The position numbers and the translations under genes were made by a program. Below, piece after piece: positions 17,345-25,781 of a stretch of DNA of 64,000 bases. Origin of the DNA: Streptomyces aureoverticillatus (GTDB taxonomy: Bacteria; Actinomycetota; Actinomycetes; Streptomycetales; Streptomycetaceae); NCBI RefSeq assembly GCF_014649395.1, contig NZ_BMSY01000001.1, forward strand, positions 558,001 to 622,000, written 5' to 3'. Under the pieces are notes generated by a model. The model had not been told where the DNA came from. It worked only from the letters and a program-made list of their open reading frames with translations, and did not search any database. How positions within the stretch are numbered: position 1 is the first letter of the stretch; each line of letters opens with the position of its first letter.

Positions 17345-18115
17345 GTGATATCGGTCGGTGTCATCGCACGCGGCGGACCGGAACGGGCGGAGCTGCGCGC
17401 CGCTTTGGAGGCGGAGGGGCGCCATCGCGTCGCCGACGAGGACGAGCCGGGCCGGGAGGTGGCGCTGGTGCGCCGCGCCCTGCCCCGCGTGCTGGTGGTC
17501 AGCCAGGGGGACGAGGGCGCGGCGCTCAGCGCGCTGCACCGGCTCACCGCGGCGACCGCGCCGTCCGCGCCGGTGGCCGTCCTGCTGCTCGCCCACCGGT
17601 TCACCTGCGGCGGGCTGCGCCGGATCCTGGCCTGCCGGCCGGCCGGCGTGCTGCACCGGGCCACGGCCGCCGCGCACCTGCCGTGGGCGGTCCCCGCGGC
17701 GGCCGCGGGCGGCCCGGTCCTCGGCCCCGAACTGGTCGGCGTGGTGGCCGGATCCTGCCCCGGCCCCGGCTGCGCCCCGGCGGCGCGGGACGAGGCGCGG
17801 GCGCTCCTCGCCGCCCTGTCCACGCGCGAGCTCGAAGTGCTCGAACTCGTCGGCGAGGGCCTCTCCAACCCGCAGATCGCCGCGGCCCTCACCATCAGCT
17901 CCGACACCGCCAAGGACCACCTGCGCAGCATCTACGGCAAGCTCGGCATCCGGGGCCGGATGCAGGCGGCGCGCATCGCCTGGCAGGCGGGGCTCAGACG
18001 GCCGCCGAGCGGTACTTGCGGACCGCGAGGGTGCGGAAGACCACCAGGATCACCACCGACCAGAGCACCGAGGCGAGCACCGGGTGCTGCATGGGCCAGG
18101 CGTCCGGGGTCTTGA
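17345..18115 (+). CDS. LuxR/NarL-type response-regulator-like protein with antisense-encoded tail
   Basis: A 256-residue protein. GTG 17345 is preferred (GGGGGA 6 bases upstream) over 17285. The N-terminal part resembles a receiver fold but lacks a clear phospho-acceptor Asp pattern (LPRVLVVSQGDEGA), so it is probably not phosphorylated in the normal way. The LuxR helix-turn-helix is complete (LSTRELEVLELVGEGLSNPQ to AARIAWQAGL), ending near 17990. The last 39 residues are Pro/Gly/Arg-rich and encoded antisense to the 3' end of the ABC permease gene (122-bp overlap), as if an original stop was lost. A regulatory link to the ABC exporter is possible but unproven. Confidence 0.78.
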   Translation: MISVGVIARGGPERAELRAALEAEGRHRVADEDEPGREVALVRRALPRVLVVSQGDEGAALSALHRLTAATAPSAPVAVLLLAHRFTCGGLRRILACRPAGVLHRATAAAHLPWAVPAAAAGGPVLGPELVGVVAGSCPGPGCAPAARDEARALLAALSTRELEVLELVGEGLSNPQIAAALTISSDTAKDHLRSIYGKLGIRGRMQAARIAWQAGLRRPPSGTCGPRGCGRPPGSPPTRAPRRAPGAAWARRPGS

Positions 18116-18845
18116 AGCCGGGCGGCAGATTGCCGAACAGCTCGCGGCACGCCTGCACGGTGGTGCTGAACGGGTTCCACTCGGCGATGTGCCGGAAGAA
18201 CGTCGGCAGGTTGTTGGAGTCCACGAAGGCGTTCGAGATGAACGTCAGCGGGAAGAGCCAGATCAGCCCGCCCGAGGTCGCGGCCTCCGGCGTGCGCACC
18301 GACAGGCCGATCAGGGCGCCGATCCACGAGAAGGCATAGCCGAGCAGGAGCAGCAGGCCGAAGCCCGCGAGGATCTTGCCGAAGTTCTCGTGGGCGCGCC
18401 AGCCGATGAGGAGCGCGACCAGGGCGAGCACGACCAGGGTCAGCGCGGTCTGCACCAGGTCGGCCACGGTGCGGCCGGTGAGGACCGCCCCGCGCGCCAT
18501 GGGCAGGGAGCGGAATCGGTCGATGAGGCCCTTGTGCATGTCGTCCGCGATACCGGCGCCCGCACCGGCCGTGGCGAAGGTGACGGTCTGCGCGAAGATG
18601 CCCGCCATCAGGAACTCGCGGTAGTCCTGCGAGGAGAGGGAGCCGCCGACCTGGATGGACCCGCCGAAGACGTACGTGAACAGGACCACGAACATCACCG
18701 GTTGGATGAGCCCGAAGAGGATCATCTCGGGAATCCGGGACATGCGGATCAGATTGCGGCGGGCGATGACCAGGGAGTCGCGGACGGACTTGCCGATGCC
18801 GCTGGCCGGGGTGGGGGCGGGCACGGTGCGGGTGACGGCGCTCAC
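17994..18845 (-). CDS. ABC-2 type exporter permease (DrrB-like)
   Basis: A 283-residue inner-membrane subunit with six hydrophobic segments, starting GTG 18845 in a GTGA overlap with the ATPase gene. It has the ABC-2 permease pattern: an amphipathic N-terminus (IARRNLIRMSRIPEMILFG), then spans, the IDRFRSLPMARGAVLTGR cytoplasmic loop that couples to the ATPase, and a long C-terminal external loop (SNAFVDSNNLPTFFRHIAEW). With the ATPase it forms an exporter for a lipid-like or drug substrate, as for DrrAB. Confidence 0.93.
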   Translation of the reverse strand: MSAVTRTVPAPTPASGIGKSVRDSLVIARRNLIRMSRIPEMILFGLIQPVMFVVLFTYVFGGSIQVGGSLSSQDYREFLMAGIFAQTVTFATAGAGAGIADDMHKGLIDRFRSLPMARGAVLTGRTVADLVQTALTLVVLALVALLIGWRAHENFGKILAGFGLLLLLGYAFSWIGALIGLSVRTPEAATSGGLIWLFPLTFISNAFVDSNNLPTFFRHIAEWNPFSTTVQACRELFGNLPPGFKTPDAWPMQHPVLASVLWSVVILVVFRTLAVRKYRSAAV

Positions 18846-19819
18846 GGGGTGGCCTCCTTTTCCTCGTCCGTGTCCGTGGCCTCGGCCATGTGCCCCGTCA
18901 GGGAGATGAAGACGTCGTCGAGGGTGGGGCGGCGCAGGCCGATGTCGTCGATCTCGATGCCGCGGGCGTCGAGCTCGCGGATGACTTCCGCGAGCAGCTT
19001 GGCGCCGCCCGTGACGGGGACCGTCAGCTTGCGCGTGTGCCGGTCGACGGTGGCCTCGCCCTTGCCGAAGCCGGCCAGGATCTCGCCGGCGGCCGCGATG
19101 TGGGCCGGCTCGTGCACCACGACCTCGACGCGCTCGCCGCCGGTCTGGGCCTTGAGCTGGTCGGCGGTGCCGCGGGCGATGACGCGGCCGTGGTCGACGA
19201 CGCAGATGTCGTGCGCCAGGTGGTCGGCCTCTTCCAGATACTGCGTGGTGAGCAGCAGGGTGGTGCCGCCGGCGACGAGCTCCTGGATGACCTCCCACAG
19301 GCCCTGGCGGTTGCGCGGGTCGAGGCCGGTCGTCGGCTCGTCCATGAACATCACCGGCGGCGAGACGACCAGCGCCGCGGCGAGGTCCAGGCGGCGGCGC
19401 ATGCCGCCCGAATACGTCTTGGAGGGGCGGTCCGCGGCGTCCGCGAGGTGGAAGCGCTCAAGCAGCTCACCCGCCCTGATCTTGGCTTCCTTCGCCCGCA
19501 TCTCATAGAGCTGGCCGACCATCTGGAGATTCTCACGGCCTGTCAGATACTCGTCCACGGCGGCGAATTGGCCGGACAGGCCGATCGAGCGCCGCACTTC
19601 GTTCGGATGCTTCAGGACATCGATCCCGGCGACGAACGCCCGGCCGCTGTCGGGGGTCAGCAGCGTGGTCAGACAACGGACCGCCGTCGTCTTTCCCGCG
19701 CCGTTCGGCCCGAGGAGGCCGAGGACGGTGCCTTCCGGGACATCGAGATCGACGCCGTCCAGAGCCCTTACGTCACCGAAGGTCTTGACCAGACCTTCGG
19801 CGTAGATGGCGCCTGGCAT
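18842..19819 (-). CDS. ABC transporter ATP-binding protein, DrrA family
   Basis: A 325-residue cytoplasmic ATPase. Walker A GPNGAGKTT (about 36-44), signature YSGGMRRRLDLA, Walker B VMFMDEPTTGLD and an H-loop region (TTQYLEEADHLA) are all intact. The C-terminal extension (about 230-325) is that of the daunorubicin-resistance DrrA family. ATG 19819 has GGGAG upstream. Translationally coupled to the permease gene, and preceded by a 16-bp palindrome that may be the operator. Confidence 0.95.
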   Translation of the reverse strand: MPGAIYAEGLVKTFGDVRALDGVDLDVPEGTVLGLLGPNGAGKTTAVRCLTTLLTPDSGRAFVAGIDVLKHPNEVRRSIGLSGQFAAVDEYLTGRENLQMVGQLYEMRAKEAKIRAGELLERFHLADAADRPSKTYSGGMRRRLDLAAALVVSPPVMFMDEPTTGLDPRNRQGLWEVIQELVAGGTTLLLTTQYLEEADHLAHDICVVDHGRVIARGTADQLKAQTGGERVEVVVHEPAHIAAAGEILAGFGKGEATVDRHTRKLTVPVTGGAKLLAEVIRELDARGIEIDDIGLRRPTLDDVFISLTGHMAEATDTDEEKEATP

Positions 19820-19914
19820 AGGGGGTCTCCCATGTTTTGGGTGGTTTCCTAGCGATGAGCTTAGGTTTGCCGGGTTCCCATCGCCCGACTCTCAGTGGCG
19901 TGAATCACACTCTA

Positions 19915-19930
19915 ACGCGATACATCGCGT
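19915..19930. promoter_or_regulatory. 16-bp palindrome upstream of the DrrAB operon
   Basis: ACGCGATACATCGCGT: 7-bp arms around AC, 96 bp before the ATPase start, in a locally AT-richer stretch. It looks like a dimeric repressor site (PadR or TetR type). No dedicated regulator gene is adjacent. Confidence 0.45.
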
Positions 19931-20031
19931 CTTCTCAATGGATTTGTGCGGCTGTGGAAAACCGGCGGCGTGCGCGGCTTCGTCGTACGCCCCCTGACCG
20001 ACCAAGGCCGACCAAGGCCGACCGGTCCCGG

Positions 20032-21282
20032 TCAGCCGATGACCGTGTACCCCGCGTCCCGCAGCGCCGTGCCGACGTCCGCGCAGTGCTCGGGGCCCTT
20101 CGTCTCCAGGTGCAGTTCCACCTCCGCCTCCGTGAGCCCGAGCCGGGGATCGGTCCGTACATGACTCACGTCGAGGACATTGGCGTCGACCTCCGAGAGC
20201 ACCCCGAGGAGTGTGGCCAGGGCGCCCGGCCGGTCCGTCAGGCGCAGCCGCAGCGACAGATAGCGGCCCGCCGCCGCCATGCCGTGGCGCAGGATGCGCT
20301 GCATCAGGAGCGGGTCCACGTTGCCGCCGGAGAGGAGCGCGACGACCGGCCCCTCGAAGGCGCCGGGATCGCTCAGGAGCGCCGCCACCGGGCTCGCGCC
20401 CGCGGGTTCGACGACCATCTTGGCCCGCTCCAGGCACAGCAGCAAGGCACTTGACAGATCGTCCTCGGAGACCGTGACGATCTCGTCCACCAGTTCCTCG
20501 ACGATCCGGAACGGTACGTCGCCGGGGCGCCCCACCTTGATGCCGTCCGCCATCGTCACCGGGTTGTCGATCGACACCGGCCGGCCCGCGGCCAGCGAGG
20601 GCGGGTACGCGGCCGAGCCCGCCGCCTGCACCCCGACCAGGCGTACGTCCGGGCGCAGCGACTTGACCGCGACGGCGATGCCCGCGGCCAGGCCGCCGCC
20701 GCCCACGCCGATGGCGAGCGTGCGCACCTCCGGGCACTGCTCCAGGATCTCCAGGCCGACGGTGCCCTGTCCGGCGACGATGTCCGGGTGGTCGAAGGGG
20801 TGGATGAAGACCGCGCCCGTCTCGCGCGCGTAGTCCTGCGCGGCCGCCAGCGTCTCGTCGACGACGTGGCCCCGCAGCCGGACCTCCGCCCCGTAGTCCC
20901 GGGTCGCCGCGACCTTCGGCAGCGGGGCGCCGACCGGCATGAACACCGTCGAGCGGACGCCGAGCAGCGAGGACGCGAGCGCGACGCCCTGCGCGTGGTT
21001 CCCGGCGCTGGCCGCGACGACGCCGGCGGCGCGCTCTTCGGGGAGCAGGCCGGCGATGCGTACGTAGGCGCCGCGGAGCTTGAAGGAGCCGGTCCGCTGG
21101 AGGTTCTCGCACTTGAAGTGCACCGGCGCGCCCACCAGCCGCGACAGATGCCTGCTGCCCTCCATGGCGGTGACCCGGGAGACCCCCAGGAGCATCTTCT
21201 GCGCGCCGCGTACGTCGTCGAGCGTCACCGTCGGAAAGGAGCGAGTCGTGCGGTAGCTCATGACTGCAGTCTCGCAGTTCAC
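20032..21282 (-). CDS. ilvA: Threonine ammonia-lyase (threonine dehydratase)
   Basis: A 416-residue PLP enzyme converting threonine to 2-oxobutyrate, the first step to isoleucine. GTG 21282 is preferred because AGGAGG lies 8 bases upstream; ATG 21261 (MSYRTTRSF) lacks a site. The PLP lysine is in TGSFKLRGAY, the substrate loop is SAGNHAQGVA, and the phosphate-binding Gly loop is GVGGGGLAAG. A C-terminal single ACT-like domain (YLSLRLRLTDRPGALATLLG onward) suggests allosteric control. It is divergent from a MarR gene. Two exact 10-bp units (ACCAAGGCCG, 20001-20020) follow the stop. Confidence 0.93.
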   Translation of the reverse strand: MNCETAVMSYRTTRSFPTVTLDDVRGAQKMLLGVSRVTAMEGSRHLSRLVGAPVHFKCENLQRTGSFKLRGAYVRIAGLLPEERAAGVVAASAGNHAQGVALASSLLGVRSTVFMPVGAPLPKVAATRDYGAEVRLRGHVVDETLAAAQDYARETGAVFIHPFDHPDIVAGQGTVGLEILEQCPEVRTLAIGVGGGGLAAGIAVAVKSLRPDVRLVGVQAAGSAAYPPSLAAGRPVSIDNPVTMADGIKVGRPGDVPFRIVEELVDEIVTVSEDDLSSALLLCLERAKMVVEPAGASPVAALLSDPGAFEGPVVALLSGGNVDPLLMQRILRHGMAAAGRYLSLRLRLTDRPGALATLLGVLSEVDANVLDVSHVRTDPRLGLTEAEVELHLETKGPEHCADVGTALRDAGYTVIG

Positions 21283-21406
21283 GCGCGTCTCCTCCTGGTG
21301 TGACCAAGCGGCGAGACGGGTTTGCGCAGCGCCGGTACGGGTAGCGCCCGGGCCGCGTACCCTGTCCCCCAACCCACCACCCTTCCCATGAAGTGAGCCC
21401 CCGGCC

Positions 21407-21919
21407 ATGCCCACAACTCCGGACATGACGACCGCCAGCGATCCCGGCCTCCTCGACACGTTGCAGCACCAGGTTGCGGTGTTCGCACGGCGTGCCGAGC
21501 AGACCCGCCTCGGCGGCGTCGGACAGGTCCGCAACTCCATGGACCGCGCCGCGTATCTGCTGCTCAACCGCCTCGACAAGGAAGGTCCGATGGGCGTCAA
21601 GGCGCTCGCGGCGAGCATGGGCATCGACTCGTCGACCGTCACCCGGCAGGTCGCGCCCCTGGTCGACACCGGCCTGGTCAAGCGCACCTCCCACCCCGAG
21701 GACGGCCGTGCGGTCGTGCTCCAGCTCTCGCCGCGCGGGCAGGCCCGCCTGGACGAGGTCCGCTCCTCGCGGCGCGAGCTGATGGCCGAGCTCACGCACG
21801 ACTGGGCCCCGGCCGAACGCGAGAGCTTCACCGCGCTCCTCACCCGCTTCAACTCCGCGCTCTCGGCGCGGCAGTCCGCCCAGGGGGTCCCGGACTCCGT
21901 CGCCCCGGCAGACTCCTGA
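21407..21919 (+). CDS. MarR family transcriptional regulator
   Basis: A 170-residue winged-helix regulator. The DNA-binding segment is VKALAASMGIDSSTVTRQVA with the wing TSHPEDGRAVVLQLSPRG; flanking helices form the dimer. ATG 21407 is used; ATG 21425 is an alternative, as neither has a good ribosome site. It is divergent from ilvA with a gap of about 124 bp, so it may regulate itself and possibly ilvA. Ligand and regulon are unknown. Confidence 0.9.
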   Translation: MPTTPDMTTASDPGLLDTLQHQVAVFARRAEQTRLGGVGQVRNSMDRAAYLLLNRLDKEGPMGVKALAASMGIDSSTVTRQVAPLVDTGLVKRTSHPEDGRAVVLQLSPRGQARLDEVRSSRRELMAELTHDWAPAERESFTALLTRFNSALSARQSAQGVPDSVAPADS

Positions 21920-21922
21920 GCA

Positions 21923-21988
21923 CCCGGCCGCGGTCCGCCGACTGCCGCGGCCGGGCGCCGAGCGGGCCCTGAGGAAGGGGCCCGCTCG
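21923..21988 (+). terminator. Double hairpin terminator after marR
   Basis: Two perfect hairpins in tandem. CCCGGCCGCGG (21923-21933) pairs with 21945-21955. CGAGCGGGCCC (21959-21969) pairs with 21978-21988 around an 8-base loop. The first begins 3 bp after the stop. Confidence 0.85.
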
Positions 21989-22066
21989 CGCAGGGCTCTT
22001 GACCTGGGCGCCGTGCCTGGCCTCAGATGAAACCGGGTCCTTCTATGCCGTACGGCGGGAGGCGCG

Positions 22067-22597
22067 GTGCGAGAGCGGCAGGCCGCCCAACAGGCCCGCC
22101 GCGCCCGGGAGTTCCAGGCGTTCGTCGCGGGCGCGGCAGGGCGTCTTCTGCATGCCGCCACGCTGCTGACCGGTGAGCCTCCCGGTGCCAATCCGCGCGC
22201 GCGGGCGCTGCTCACGGCTGCCCTCGCATCCACGTACGCCTCGTGGGACCGGTTGCGCGGCGAGGACCCCTACGACCGCACCCGTACCGCCCTCGTCGTC
22301 CGCTACGCGCGCGGGGCGCGGCCGTGGCCCCGTCGGCCCTGCCGACGCCGTGGGGACGGGGGGCCGCTCTCGCGGCTGTCCCCGCAGGAGCGGCTCGTGC
22401 TGGTGCTGCGGTTGTACGAGGGTGTGGCCGAGGAGCAGACCGCGGCGCTGCTCGGGTTGCCCCCCGAGCGGGTCCGCACTCTGTGTGCGCGGGCCGTCTC
22501 GGTCGTACTCCATCCCCCTCGGGGGCCGGCTCCCCTTTCTGCGGCACCCCCGGTGCCGCCGGTTCCGCCCGGTGCGCTCGGGAAGGCGGCGTCGTGA
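22067..22597 (+). CDS. Sigma-region-4-like helix-turn-helix protein
   Basis: A 176-residue protein; GTG 22067 has GGGAGG 4 bases upstream. The C-terminal half resembles sigma70 region 4 / ECF HTH (LSPQERLVLVLRLYEGVAEE followed by QTAALLGLPPERVRTLCARA). The N-terminal half is helical (FQAFVAGAAGRLLHAATLLTG) but lacks a recognisable region 2 for -10 binding, and the middle is Arg/Pro-rich. It may be a shortened ECF-type factor or a DNA-binding adaptor. The gene is coupled by a GTGA overlap to a one-pass membrane protein, a layout reminiscent of sigma/anti-sigma pairs. Confidence 0.8.
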   Translation: MRERQAAQQARRAREFQAFVAGAAGRLLHAATLLTGEPPGANPRARALLTAALASTYASWDRLRGEDPYDRTRTALVVRYARGARPWPRRPCRRRGDGGPLSRLSPQERLVLVLRLYEGVAEEQTAALLGLPPERVRTLCARAVSVVLHPPRGPAPLSAAPPVPPVPPGALGKAAS

Positions 22598-22848
22598 GTC
22601 AGCAGGAGCGGCGTGAGGCCGTCGTGCGGGAGCTGCTCGATGCCGGGGGGCCGGCTGTCGTGCCGCCCGGGCTGCATGAGGACGCCGTGCGGCGGGGGGC
22701 CCGCATGCTGCGGCGGCGTACCGTGGCGCGGCGGCTGCTGTGGTTGCTCCTGCTCGCGGCGGTGGTGGCTTTCGCCGTCTGGGCCGCGGAGGTCCAGCCC
22801 TGGGTGGAGCCGCCGTCCCGGACGACGCCGCCGCTCACTCGCTGGTAG
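22594..22848 (+). CDS. Small one-pass membrane protein coupled to the sigma-like gene
   Basis: An 84-residue protein; GTG 22594 overlaps the upstream stop (GTGA). The N-terminal about 45 residues are charged and cytoplasmic (SQQERREAVVRELLDAGG, a short helix, then basic RRRTVARR). One span follows (LLWLLLLAAVVAFAVWAA) and then a short Pro/Thr-rich external tail. It has no zinc-binding HxxxCxxC anti-sigma motif. Its fixed pairing suggests it tethers or controls the upstream protein. Confidence 0.78.
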   Translation: MSQQERREAVVRELLDAGGPAVVPPGLHEDAVRRGARMLRRRTVARRLLWLLLLAAVVAFAVWAAEVQPWVEPPSRTTPPLTRW

Positions 22849-23240
22849 CGGGCTGCTGGTCTCCTGCGGGCCGGTGGGGGTGCTCCTGTCCCGCCGCTCC
22901 GCGGCGGATTTTTCCCACCCGCCCGCCCGTTTCCACCACACATGCGGCTTCGCGCCGAAGGCGTGGGTACCCCCGACCCGCCGCCCGCGCAAGCCGGGCT
23001 TCCGGTGCCGGGGAAGGTCGTTCGGCGTCGATCCCGGCGTTCCGGTACCTGCTGTGGGCAGCTGGGCCGCCAGGGGCGGCTCCCGACCCTGAACGCAGCC
23101 CCAGGCCGACGGCGCCGGTACGGACGGCGGCACCCCGTCCGCGGGGTGGAGTGCGCCGCACCCCACCCCGCCCCCGGCCCGGGCAGGGCGCGCCCGAGCC
23201 AAACGCCGGGGGCACCCCGGACCGTTCAGCGCCCGCGCGC
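22849..23240. repeat. Gene-free gap holding dispersed repeat family B, copy 1
   Basis: 392 bp with no convincing gene. Blocks shared with 49260-49515 are: CCGCTCCGCGG; a TTTTTCCCACCCGCCC tract (about 22908-22936); CGGGCTTCCGGTGCCGGG (about 22995-23013); and the core CTGCTGTGGGCAGCTGGGCC plus GCCAGGGGCGGCTCCCGACC (about 23049-23089). The core can fold back (GGGCCGCC with GGCGGCTC). It lies between the convergent small membrane gene and metB and may end both transcripts. Confidence 0.75.
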
Positions 23241-24395
23241 CTAGCCCAGCGCCTGCTGCAAGTCCGCCAGCAAGTCGTCCGCCGACTCGATGCCTACGGA
23301 GAGGCGGACCAGGTCGGCCGGGACCTCCAGGGCGGAGCCCGCGGTGGAGGCGTGGGTCATGCGGCCGGGGTGTTCGATGAGGGACTCGACGCCGCCGAGG
23401 GACTCGCCCAGGGTGAACAGCTTGGCGCGGTCGCAGACCGCGACGGCCGCCGCCTCGCCGCCCTCGACCTGGAAGGACACCATGCCGCCGAACGCCTTCA
23501 TCTGCTTGGCGGCGATCTCGTGACCGGGGTGGGTGTCGAGGCCGGGGTAGAGCACCTTCGTCACGCGCGGGTGCCGCGTCAGCATGTCGGCGATGCGGGC
23601 GGCGTTCTCGCTGTGGCGGTCCATGCGCACGGCGAGCGTCTTCACCCCGCGCAGCACCAACCAGGAGTCGAACGGCCCGGCCACGGCCCCCATGGCGTTC
23701 TGGTGGTACGCCAACTCCTCGCCGAGATCGGCGTCGTCGACCACGAGCGCGCCGCCGACCACGTCCGAGTGGCCGCCCATGTACTTCGTGAGGGAGTGCA
23801 CGACGACGTCCGCGCCGAGGGCCAGCGGCTGCTGGAGGTAGGGGCTGGCGAAGGTGTTGTCGACGACGAGCTTCGCGCCCGCCTCGCGGGCGATCTGGGC
23901 GGTGGCCTCGATGTCGGTGATGCCGAGCAGCGGGTTGGACGGCGTCTCCACCCACACGGCCTTCGTACGCGGCGTGATCGCGGCCCGCACGGACGCCGGG
24001 TCGGAGGTGTCGGCGACCGACCACTCCACGCCCCACCGCGAGACGACCTTGTCGAAGAGGCGGAACGTGCCGCCGTACGCGTCATTGGGGATGACGACAT
24101 GGTCGCCGGGACCGAGCAGCGTACGCAGGAGGCAGTCCTCGGCGGCGAGCCCGGAGGCGAAGGCGAGGCCGCGGCGGCCGCCTTCGAGGGCGGCGAGGTT
24201 CTCCTCCAGGGCGGTGCGCGTGGGGTTGGCGCTGCGGCTGTATTCGTAGCCGCCGCGCAGTCCGCCGACTCCGTCCTGCTTGTACGTGGACACCTGGTAG
24301 ATGGGCGGGACGACGGCGCCGGTGAGCGGGTCGGCGGTGTTGCCCGCGTGGATGGCGACGGTCTCGAAGCTCTGGCTGCTGTGCGAGTCACTCAT
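23241..24395 (-). CDS. metB: Cystathionine gamma-synthase
   Basis: A 384-residue PLP enzyme of the Cys/Met metabolism family, probably joining an activated homoserine with cysteine to give cystathionine. The N-terminus has ETVAIHAGNTADPLTGAVVP and YEYSRSANPTR, the PLP phosphate site is in ASGLAAEDC, and the PLP lysine is in HSLTKYMGGHSD. The C-terminal SLGGVESLIEHPGRMTHAS segment is typical. Family members also include cystathionine gamma-lyase, which sequence alone does not fully exclude. Divergent from the next gene across 133 bp. Confidence 0.9.
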   Translation of the reverse strand: MSDSHSSQSFETVAIHAGNTADPLTGAVVPPIYQVSTYKQDGVGGLRGGYEYSRSANPTRTALEENLAALEGGRRGLAFASGLAAEDCLLRTLLGPGDHVVIPNDAYGGTFRLFDKVVSRWGVEWSVADTSDPASVRAAITPRTKAVWVETPSNPLLGITDIEATAQIAREAGAKLVVDNTFASPYLQQPLALGADVVVHSLTKYMGGHSDVVGGALVVDDADLGEELAYHQNAMGAVAGPFDSWLVLRGVKTLAVRMDRHSENAARIADMLTRHPRVTKVLYPGLDTHPGHEIAAKQMKAFGGMVSFQVEGGEAAAVAVCDRAKLFTLGESLGGVESLIEHPGRMTHASTAGSALEVPADLVRLSVGIESADDLLADLQQALG

Positions 24396-24528
24396 GCGGC
24401 CTGAGCGTAATGGGGGACGGCGGCCGGGGCCGGGCGGGGAGCGACGGGCGGGGGCCGCCGCGGGCAGGTTGACCGGGCGAGGCGGCCAGGTTGGCCAATT
24501 GTCACAGGCGTCTGGTTCGCTTGTACGT

Positions 24529-25647
24529 ATGGAGATTCTCTGGGTCCTGATGGCAGTGGTGATGATCGGGGCGGTCCTCGGGCCGTTCCTGCTGCGCAGG
24601 CGCGCCGGAATCCGGCAGGTGCACCCGGGCGCCCCGGACGCGGCGGACCCGGCGAACTACGGCTTCGCGCGCCAGGAGGAGCTGGACATCCGCATGCCGG
24701 GCCCGGACGCCGACCTCCTGGAGGTCCTGGACCTGGTGCAGCGCACGCAGGACTGGCGCGGCGCGTCGCAGCTGCTCGCCGGGACGGAGGTGCACGGCGA
24801 GCAGCGCTGGCAACGCGTGCAGGCCTTCGCGGGCGCGGCTTCGCTGGAGTTGCAGCAGCGGCCGGGCGGCGTGAGCGATGCGCCGGGCGGGCAGTGGCTG
24901 CGCGTGTGGCGCGCGGAGGCCCCGAAGGACGCGGGCGGCGCGGCGGTGCACGCGGAGTTCCTGGTGCAGCAGGCATGGCGCACGGCGACGGCCGGGACGG
25001 ACGAGTTCCGGATCATCCTGGAGGAGGCCAAGGAGGCCTGCTCGCAGGCCGCGCTCCTGTCCCCCGGCGACCCGATTCCGTACATCATCGAGCTGTCCAT
25101 CGCCCGCGGACTCGCCTATCCGCGCGCGGAGTTCGAGCAGCTGTGGCTGAAGATCCTGGACCGCGCGCCCGCCCACATGGGCGCCCACCTGGCGGCGCTG
25201 CACTACTGGTGCGAGAAGTGGCACGGCACCCGCGAAGAGGCGTATGCGTTCGCGGAGGCCGCGGCCGCCCGCGCCCCCAGGGGCTCGCTGCTGTCGGCGC
25301 TGCCGCTGTTCGCGGTGTACGAGCACCTGCCCGAGGTGAACCTGGTGCGCGGGTTCTACCAGAGCGAGGTCGTGACCAAGGCGATCGAGGGCGCCCAGTT
25401 CGCGGTGCACTCCGCCCGCCCGGACGACCCGATGCTGGCCCACGTCCGCCATCTCCTGGTCTTCTTCCTGGTCCGCTGCGAGCGCTGGGGCGAGGCGATG
25501 CACCAGATCGTGCACGTCGACGGCCACGTCGGCGCCCTCCCCTGGACCCTGTCCCACGACCCCGCCGCGGACTACGCGGTCTACCGCGCCCTGGCGGTCG
25601 CGGGCTATGAGGCGAACGGCGGCAGCCCGGCGACGCTGCCGCACTGA
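24529..25647 (+). CDS. Membrane-anchored helical protein of unknown function
   Basis: A 372-residue protein. One N-terminal span ([20 protein letters not shown]) is followed by a basic stop-transfer (RRRAG) and about 340 residues of cytoplasmic alpha-helical sequence with a TPR/SEL-like feel ([35 protein letters not shown]). No catalytic motif is seen. ATG 24529 has no Shine-Dalgarno sequence, and TTGTAC lies directly before it, so the mRNA could be leaderless; longer in-frame starts lack support. Function not recognised. Confidence 0.8.
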   Translation: MEILWVLMAVVMIGAVLGPFLLRRRAGIRQVHPGAPDAADPANYGFARQEELDIRMPGPDADLLEVLDLVQRTQDWRGASQLLAGTEVHGEQRWQRVQAFAGAASLELQQRPGGVSDAPGGQWLRVWRAEAPKDAGGAAVHAEFLVQQAWRTATAGTDEFRIILEEAKEACSQAALLSPGDPIPYIIELSIARGLAYPRAEFEQLWLKILDRAPAHMGAHLAALHYWCEKWHGTREEAYAFAEAAAARAPRGSLLSALPLFAVYEHLPEVNLVRGFYQSEVVTKAIEGAQFAVHSARPDDPMLAHVRHLLVFFLVRCERWGEAMHQIVHVDGHVGALPWTLSHDPAADYAVYRALAVAGYEANGGSPATLPH

Positions 25648-25781
25648 GCGGAGCTCCTCAGTCCGGGGCGGAGCCCCACAGTCCGGCCCGCGCCGGGCGG
25701 GGCCCACCTGACCGGCAGGAATGTCCCCGGCCACCCCGTCGTTGTACGTACTCGCCGCCCCCGCCACGAGGAGAGAAGCAC

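Noticed and set aside
18842..19852. A plus-strand frame opposite the DrrA ATPase gene
   Set aside because: The opposite strand carries Walker A, signature and Walker B motifs; this frame has none.
24392..25767. Minus-strand open frames opposite the membrane-anchored hypothetical and its promoter region
   Set aside because: They are low-complexity, lack ribosome sites, and mirror the codon bias of the plus-strand gene.
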